NCBI RefSeq assembly: GCF_025148445.1
Contig: NZ_CP102270.1
Location: forward strand, 310,001 to 374,000
DNA: 64,000 nucleotides
Direction of reading: 5' to 3'
DNA from: Eshraghiella crossota
GTDB lineage: Bacteria; Bacillota; Clostridia; Lachnospirales; Lachnospiraceae
In this document: positions 61,059-64,000 of the stretch, one piece after another
How positions within the stretch are numbered: the first letter of the stretch is position 1
How the letters are laid out: each line of letters starts with the position of its first letter
Notes under the pieces: model-generated
Seen by the model: only the letters and a program-made list of their open reading frames with translations
What the model was told of the DNA's origin: nothing
Database searches by the model: none
Made by a program: the position numbers and the translations under genes

Positions 61059-62363
61059 ATGCTGATTAGTTACATTCAAAGTATTATGATGATAATATTG
61101 GAGGTAATATGCTGCAAAATATTTTTTGAAAGTTTTGCTGAAAAGAGATCAAAAAATAATTATAGAAATTATAGTATTATTTTAGGAATTGTGGTATGTG
61201 AATATGTAATAGCTTCATTATTTTATGATAAGTTTATCTTGAAACAAATATTGGCTATAGTTGCTGTTGCGGTGTTTATGTGCTTTTATTTTAAAATTCA
61301 TTTCGGAAAAGCAATAATCTTATCATTATTATTTCAGGCATTGCTGCTTTCTGTAGACTATTTTACACTATGGTTAAATGTTTCTCTTTTTGATAGTATA
61401 GCAGAAATTAGCAGGTTGCATTTTGTAGGTGGAAGTTTAATAACGGTTTTGGGAAAAATAATTCTTTTCCTAGTTGTTTTGCTTATCAGGAAGAAAGTAG
61501 GAGGGGAGTCCTCGGATGTTTTAAGAAGTACAGATTGGCTTCGATTTATTTTTTTCCCAGTTTTTACAATCTTCACAGTTATTGCATTGATCATGACATC
61601 TGGAAACATTGAGAATCAAAAGCAGGAAAATGTATTCTTGGTTATAGCATTGTGTTTAGCAGGGATGAATATAGTTGTGTTCTATATGATAAATGATATA
61701 TTAAAACGTGAAATTAAGATTCGTGAAAATGAAGTGTTTCAACTGAAAGCACGAAATCAGACAGACATGTACCGTTCTATTTCAGAAAATTTTGTTAAAC
61801 AACGGAAAAAAACACATGAATATAAGAACCAGATTATGTGCATTGAGTCTTTGATAGAGATGGAAAATTATGATGAACTAAAGGATTATGTGAAAAGTAT
61901 AAGCGGAAATTTGAGTACAGAGTTAGATTATATTAAAACAAATAATGTGATTATTGATGCTATATTAAATAGCAAATATAAGGAAACATTGGATAAAGGC
62001 ATTGTATTTATCTTTCAAATCAATGATCTATCAGGAATTAAAATGTGTGATGAGGATATTGTTGTTATATTATCGAATCTTTTGAATAATGCAATAGAGG
62101 CTTGTGAAAAGTGCTCAGGCAAAAAATTTATGAAAATGAAACTGGTTAAAGAGAAAGACAACATTATTATATCTGTAAAGAATACATATGATGGTAAACT
62201 TAATATTAAAGATGGAGAAATACAGACCTCAAAGAAATATGAAATGGATGAGCATGGGGTTGGAATAAAAAATATAATTGAGGTTATAACAAAATATCAA
62301 GGCTCTTATGCTATACGAAATGATAATAATGAGTTCTACTTCTCAGTTATATTGCCAAACTAA
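61059..62363 (+). CDS. GHKL histidine kinase, agr system 2
   Basis: The start follows AAAGGAGAATTGTAG directly after the regulator stop. The 434-residue protein has six membrane helices to about residue 215, the phosphoacceptor region RKKTHEYKNQIMCIESLIEMENYDELKDYV near 250 (His in KTHEYKNQ), the N box ILSNLLNNAIEACEKCSG and a C-terminal EHGVGIKNIIEVITKYQG. It should sense the second peptide. A hairpin terminator follows. Confidence 0.9.
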   Translation: MLISYIQSIMMIILEVICCKIFFESFAEKRSKNNYRNYSIILGIVVCEYVIASLFYDKFILKQILAIVAVAVFMCFYFKIHFGKAIILSLLFQALLLSVDYFTLWLNVSLFDSIAEISRLHFVGGSLITVLGKIILFLVVLLIRKKVGGESSDVLRSTDWLRFIFFPVFTIFTVIALIMTSGNIENQKQENVFLVIALCLAGMNIVVFYMINDILKREIKIRENEVFQLKARNQTDMYRSISENFVKQRKKTHEYKNQIMCIESLIEMENYDELKDYVKSISGNLSTELDYIKTNNVIIDAILNSKYKETLDKGIVFIFQINDLSGIKMCDEDIVVILSNLLNNAIEACEKCSGKKFMKMKLVKEKDNIIISVKNTYDGKLNIKDGEIQTSKKYEMDEHGVGIKNIIEVITKYQGSYAIRNDNNEFYFSVILPN

Positions 62364-62373
62364 GATGAACCTT

Positions 62374-62410
62374 AAAAAAGTGATTTGCTGCAAGCAAATC
62401 ACTTTTTTTT
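62374..62410 (+). terminator. Terminator between kinase 2 and the agrB2 operon
   Basis: A 16-base arm AAAAAAGTGATTTGCT pairs with AGCAAATCACTTTTTT, and Ts follow. It makes agrB2-agrD2 a separate transcript from the kinase operon. Confidence 0.88.
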
Positions 62411-62478
62411 GTCATTTTCTGCAAAAAAAGGTCACTTTCTGCAATGGATATTGTTTTGTAAACAGATAAAGTTATACT
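62411..62478 (+). promoter_or_regulatory. agr system 2 promoter with direct repeats
   Basis: GTCATTTTCTGCAA (62411) and GTCACTTTCTGCAA (62431) form a direct repeat with a 20-base period, just before -35 TTGTTT (62451-62456), 16 bases and -10 TATACT (62473-62478). The position mirrors the repeats of system 1, but the sequence differs, so each regulator likely has its own site. Confidence 0.65.
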
Positions 62479-62500
62479 TAATTTGGCAGGAGGCATAACT

Positions 62501-63082
62501 ATGATTGAAAAAATAGCTGATGATTTAATTGGTCAGATGACTGAAGCAAGGTTAATTGACAAAGAGATGGAAGCAAGATATGTTTATGTTTTTATCTGTT
62601 GGATAGAGAAATTTATTACTGTTGGCAGTATTATCGTAATCAGTTTGATGTTTCACAAGCTGCTCCCAACTATATTTTTTCTTGTGTTTTTTTTAGAATT
62701 AAGAAAGAGAACTGGCGGATATCATCTGGACAAGTTTTATAGATGTTATTTAGCATCCATTGTTTCTTATTTAGTTATCGTGATTATAAGTGAAAAATTG
62801 TCAGAACATCCACAATGGTTATTTGCAATAGTACTACTTGCTATAACAGGGATAGGATTGATTGGTACAGCGAATCATCCTAATATGCACATGACATCAG
62901 ATGAATTGATGGAATCGAAAAAATCTGCGAGGACTATTGTTTTACTTGAGGGGTGCATAATACTTGGCTGTGTTCTGTTAGATGCAGATATGGTTTACGT
63001 TAGTTATATGGCAATAGCTGTTATATTATGTGCAGCTTTGCTGTGTATAGCAAAAATTTTTAAACAGGAGGTGAAAGAATGA
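62501..63082 (+). CDS. AgrB-like peptide-processing membrane peptidase, system 2
   Basis: ATG 62501 follows GGCAGGAGGC; the product is 193 residues with five to six membrane helices. The catalytic pair is His in RKRTGGYHLDKFYRCYL near 75 and Cys seven residues later. In contrast to system 1 it precedes its peptide gene, whose ATG overlaps its stop (ATGA). Confidence 0.9.
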   Translation: MIEKIADDLIGQMTEARLIDKEMEARYVYVFICWIEKFITVGSIIVISLMFHKLLPTIFFLVFFLELRKRTGGYHLDKFYRCYLASIVSYLVIVIISEKLSEHPQWLFAIVLLAITGIGLIGTANHPNMHMTSDELMESKKSARTIVLLEGCIILGCVLLDADMVYVSYMAIAVILCAALLCIAKIFKQEVKE

Positions 63083-63228
63083 AGAAGGTTAATAAGAAAG
63101 TGTTGAAGGTTGTAGAACATGTCATGAGAAATGAAGCTGTATATGGAATAGATAGATTCCCACCTGCATGCATGGGAATATTTCATCAGCCGAAACGTCC
63201 GATTATCCAGAAGAAAAGTGAAAGATAG
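63079..63228 (+). CDS. Autoinducer peptide precursor (AgrD2)
   Basis: This 49-residue ORF starts inside the agrB2 stop after CAGGAGGTGAAAGA. It has a Lys-rich N-terminus, then DRFPPACMGIFHQPKRPII and a basic tail (QKKSER). With a single Cys the predicted ring is CMGIF, five residues. The segment after the ring (F-x-Q-x-K-x-P) is shared with AgrD1, which supports the same processing logic. The N-terminal amphipathic part is shorter than in AgrD1. Confidence 0.78.
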   Translation: MKKVNKKVLKVVEHVMRNEAVYGIDRFPPACMGIFHQPKRPIIQKKSER

Positions 63229-63325
63229 TTAACTGGCGTGTTTTACTATTATATCTGTAGCCATAGATGCTATAGGAACTTAATTGTTTATTCCAAGATG
63301 ACAAGTATAAAAAGGAGGTACTGAT

Positions 63326-63862
63326 ATGTTAAAAAAAATTAAGAAAGTTATTGCATTTGCATTAGCATTGACTATGTTAATGGGTATGGGAACAATGGTG
63401 TCAGCAGCAGAAAAGGAGAGTAGTATTCCTGAATATTCTGAAACCAATGATGGTGGAATGACGGTGAATATTGCAGGAGATCAGGAAGGAACAATAGTTG
63501 AAGGCAGTGGTAATGAGGAAGGGATTAATCCGCTATGGTGGCCTGGAGATGGACCGGCTCCGCAGGTGACAAGCATTTCACTTTATAAATATGGCTGGCT
63601 TACAAATGGAAATTTTGGCGTTACGATCAAGGTATATGGATATGGCAGCGATACTACAACATTTGATGGAAGAAGTATTTCGTGGATACATCAGGAGCCA
63701 TTTATTATATCTGGTACAGGCGCAGATGGCTTCTATTATACATATGATTGTGGTCCGATTACGCAAGCGGGAAGTTATAGATTTAATACAACTTTCAGGT
63801 CAACAAACTTCCCTAATACTACACGTTCCTTTTCAACGGTATTCACGTTTAGTGCAAACTAA
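63326..63862 (+). CDS. Secreted protein next to agr system 2
   Basis: AAAGGAGG precedes the ATG. The 178-residue protein has a signal peptide (KKIKKVIAFALALTMLMGMGTMVSAAE), an acidic Gly-rich segment, a WWPGDGPAP motif and a beta-rich C-terminus (ISLYKYGWLTNGNFGVTIKVYGYG, GSYRFNTTFRSTNFP). No domain recognised. It begins about 100 bases after agrD2 without a terminator between, so it may be co-transcribed and be a quorum-controlled exoprotein. Confidence 0.65.
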   Translation: MLKKIKKVIAFALALTMLMGMGTMVSAAEKESSIPEYSETNDGGMTVNIAGDQEGTIVEGSGNEEGINPLWWPGDGPAPQVTSISLYKYGWLTNGNFGVTIKVYGYGSDTTTFDGRSISWIHQEPFIISGTGADGFYYTYDCGPITQAGSYRFNTTFRSTNFPNTTRSFSTVFTFSAN

Positions 63863-63914
63863 TATATGTTAATTCATATAAATAACATATTATAATGCGA
63901 ATGGAGGTGGTTAA

Positions 63915-64000
63915 ATGCGTATTGGTTCGGGAGTGCAGAGTGTATCTGAATTATTTGGAAAGCGACAAAACAATAGCAAAACATCTGTTAACGGAAATGA
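63915..64000 (+). CDS. Partial ORF at window end
   Basis: ATG 63915 follows ATGGAGGTGG, and the frame is open to the window edge (RIGSGVQSVSELFGKRQNNSK...). It is Ser/Asn-rich without a signal peptide. Too little is visible to name it. Confidence 0.45.
   Translation, partial: MRIGSGVQSVSELFGKRQNNSKTSVNGN

Overview
The window is AT-rich Firmicute DNA, most likely from a gut Lachnospiraceae (Roseburia/Agathobacter/Butyrivibrio-like). The grounds are strong AGGAGG-type ribosome binding sites throughout, a Firmicute-type conjugative element with PrgI/PcfB/Maff2/DUF5688-like genes, LytTR/GHKL agr systems, a LacL/LacM-type beta-galactosidase and a GPH sugar symporter. The taxon is inferred from gene content, not from a marker gene.

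Layout. 1-3.06 kb: chromosomal genes (end of a MATE exporter, a SHOCT membrane protein, an HD-domain protein, tcdA, and a flavodoxin gene cut off after about 83 codons). 3.06-37.2 kb: an integrative conjugative element (ICE). It holds a ParM/ParR-like pair, DUF5688, RadC-like and TOPRIM proteins, a repeat and hairpin region that is a good oriT candidate, MobC and a MobA/MobL relaxase, PcfB and a VirD4 coupling protein, a DinB-like cargo gene, an IS110-family insertion (IS1111 type) with a probable structured RNA, then Maff2, VirB6, PrgI (VirB3), a RelE/Phd toxin-antitoxin pair, VirB4, a C40 peptidoglycan hydrolase, and a 2481-residue ArdC/methylase/helicase protein. A complete tnpV gene lies inside the last of these in another frame. 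A truncated sortase, a double SpoVG protein and a coiled-coil protein follow. No integrase is visible.

37.2-40.2 kb: a (GACA)13 microsatellite, a chemoreceptor, a small membrane protein and a frameshifted DUF6483-like gene. 40.2-46.1 kb: an ECF sigma/anti-sigma locus. Three promoters there share GTCCC-N16-CGTTAT and drive secreted proteins and two paralogous 33-residue ORFs. 46.1-47.2 kb: gene remnants and two paralogous 27-residue ORFs. 47.2-56.8 kb: a lactose-type locus. Its divergent AraC regulator is broken by a complete IS66 element with an 8-bp target duplication; a GPH symporter, lacL, lacM, a second AraC regulator and methylglyoxal synthase follow.

56.9-64 kb: a small XRE regulator and two consecutive agr-type quorum-sensing systems. 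Each has a LytTR regulator, a GHKL kinase, AgrB and AgrD. The AgrD/AgrB order and the predicted signal rings differ (CWFIF and CMGIF), and direct repeats with about 20-21 bp periodicity precede each peptide operon. A secreted protein and a partial ORF close the window.

The best candidates for undescribed biology are the tnpV gene overprinted in the helicase linker, the two paralogous pairs of tiny ORFs (33 and 27 residues), the ECF regulon around the 33-residue ORFs, the tandem agr loci, the candidate bridge RNA and SD-masking hairpin of the IS110 element, and a pseudoknot-like RNA upstream of virB4.
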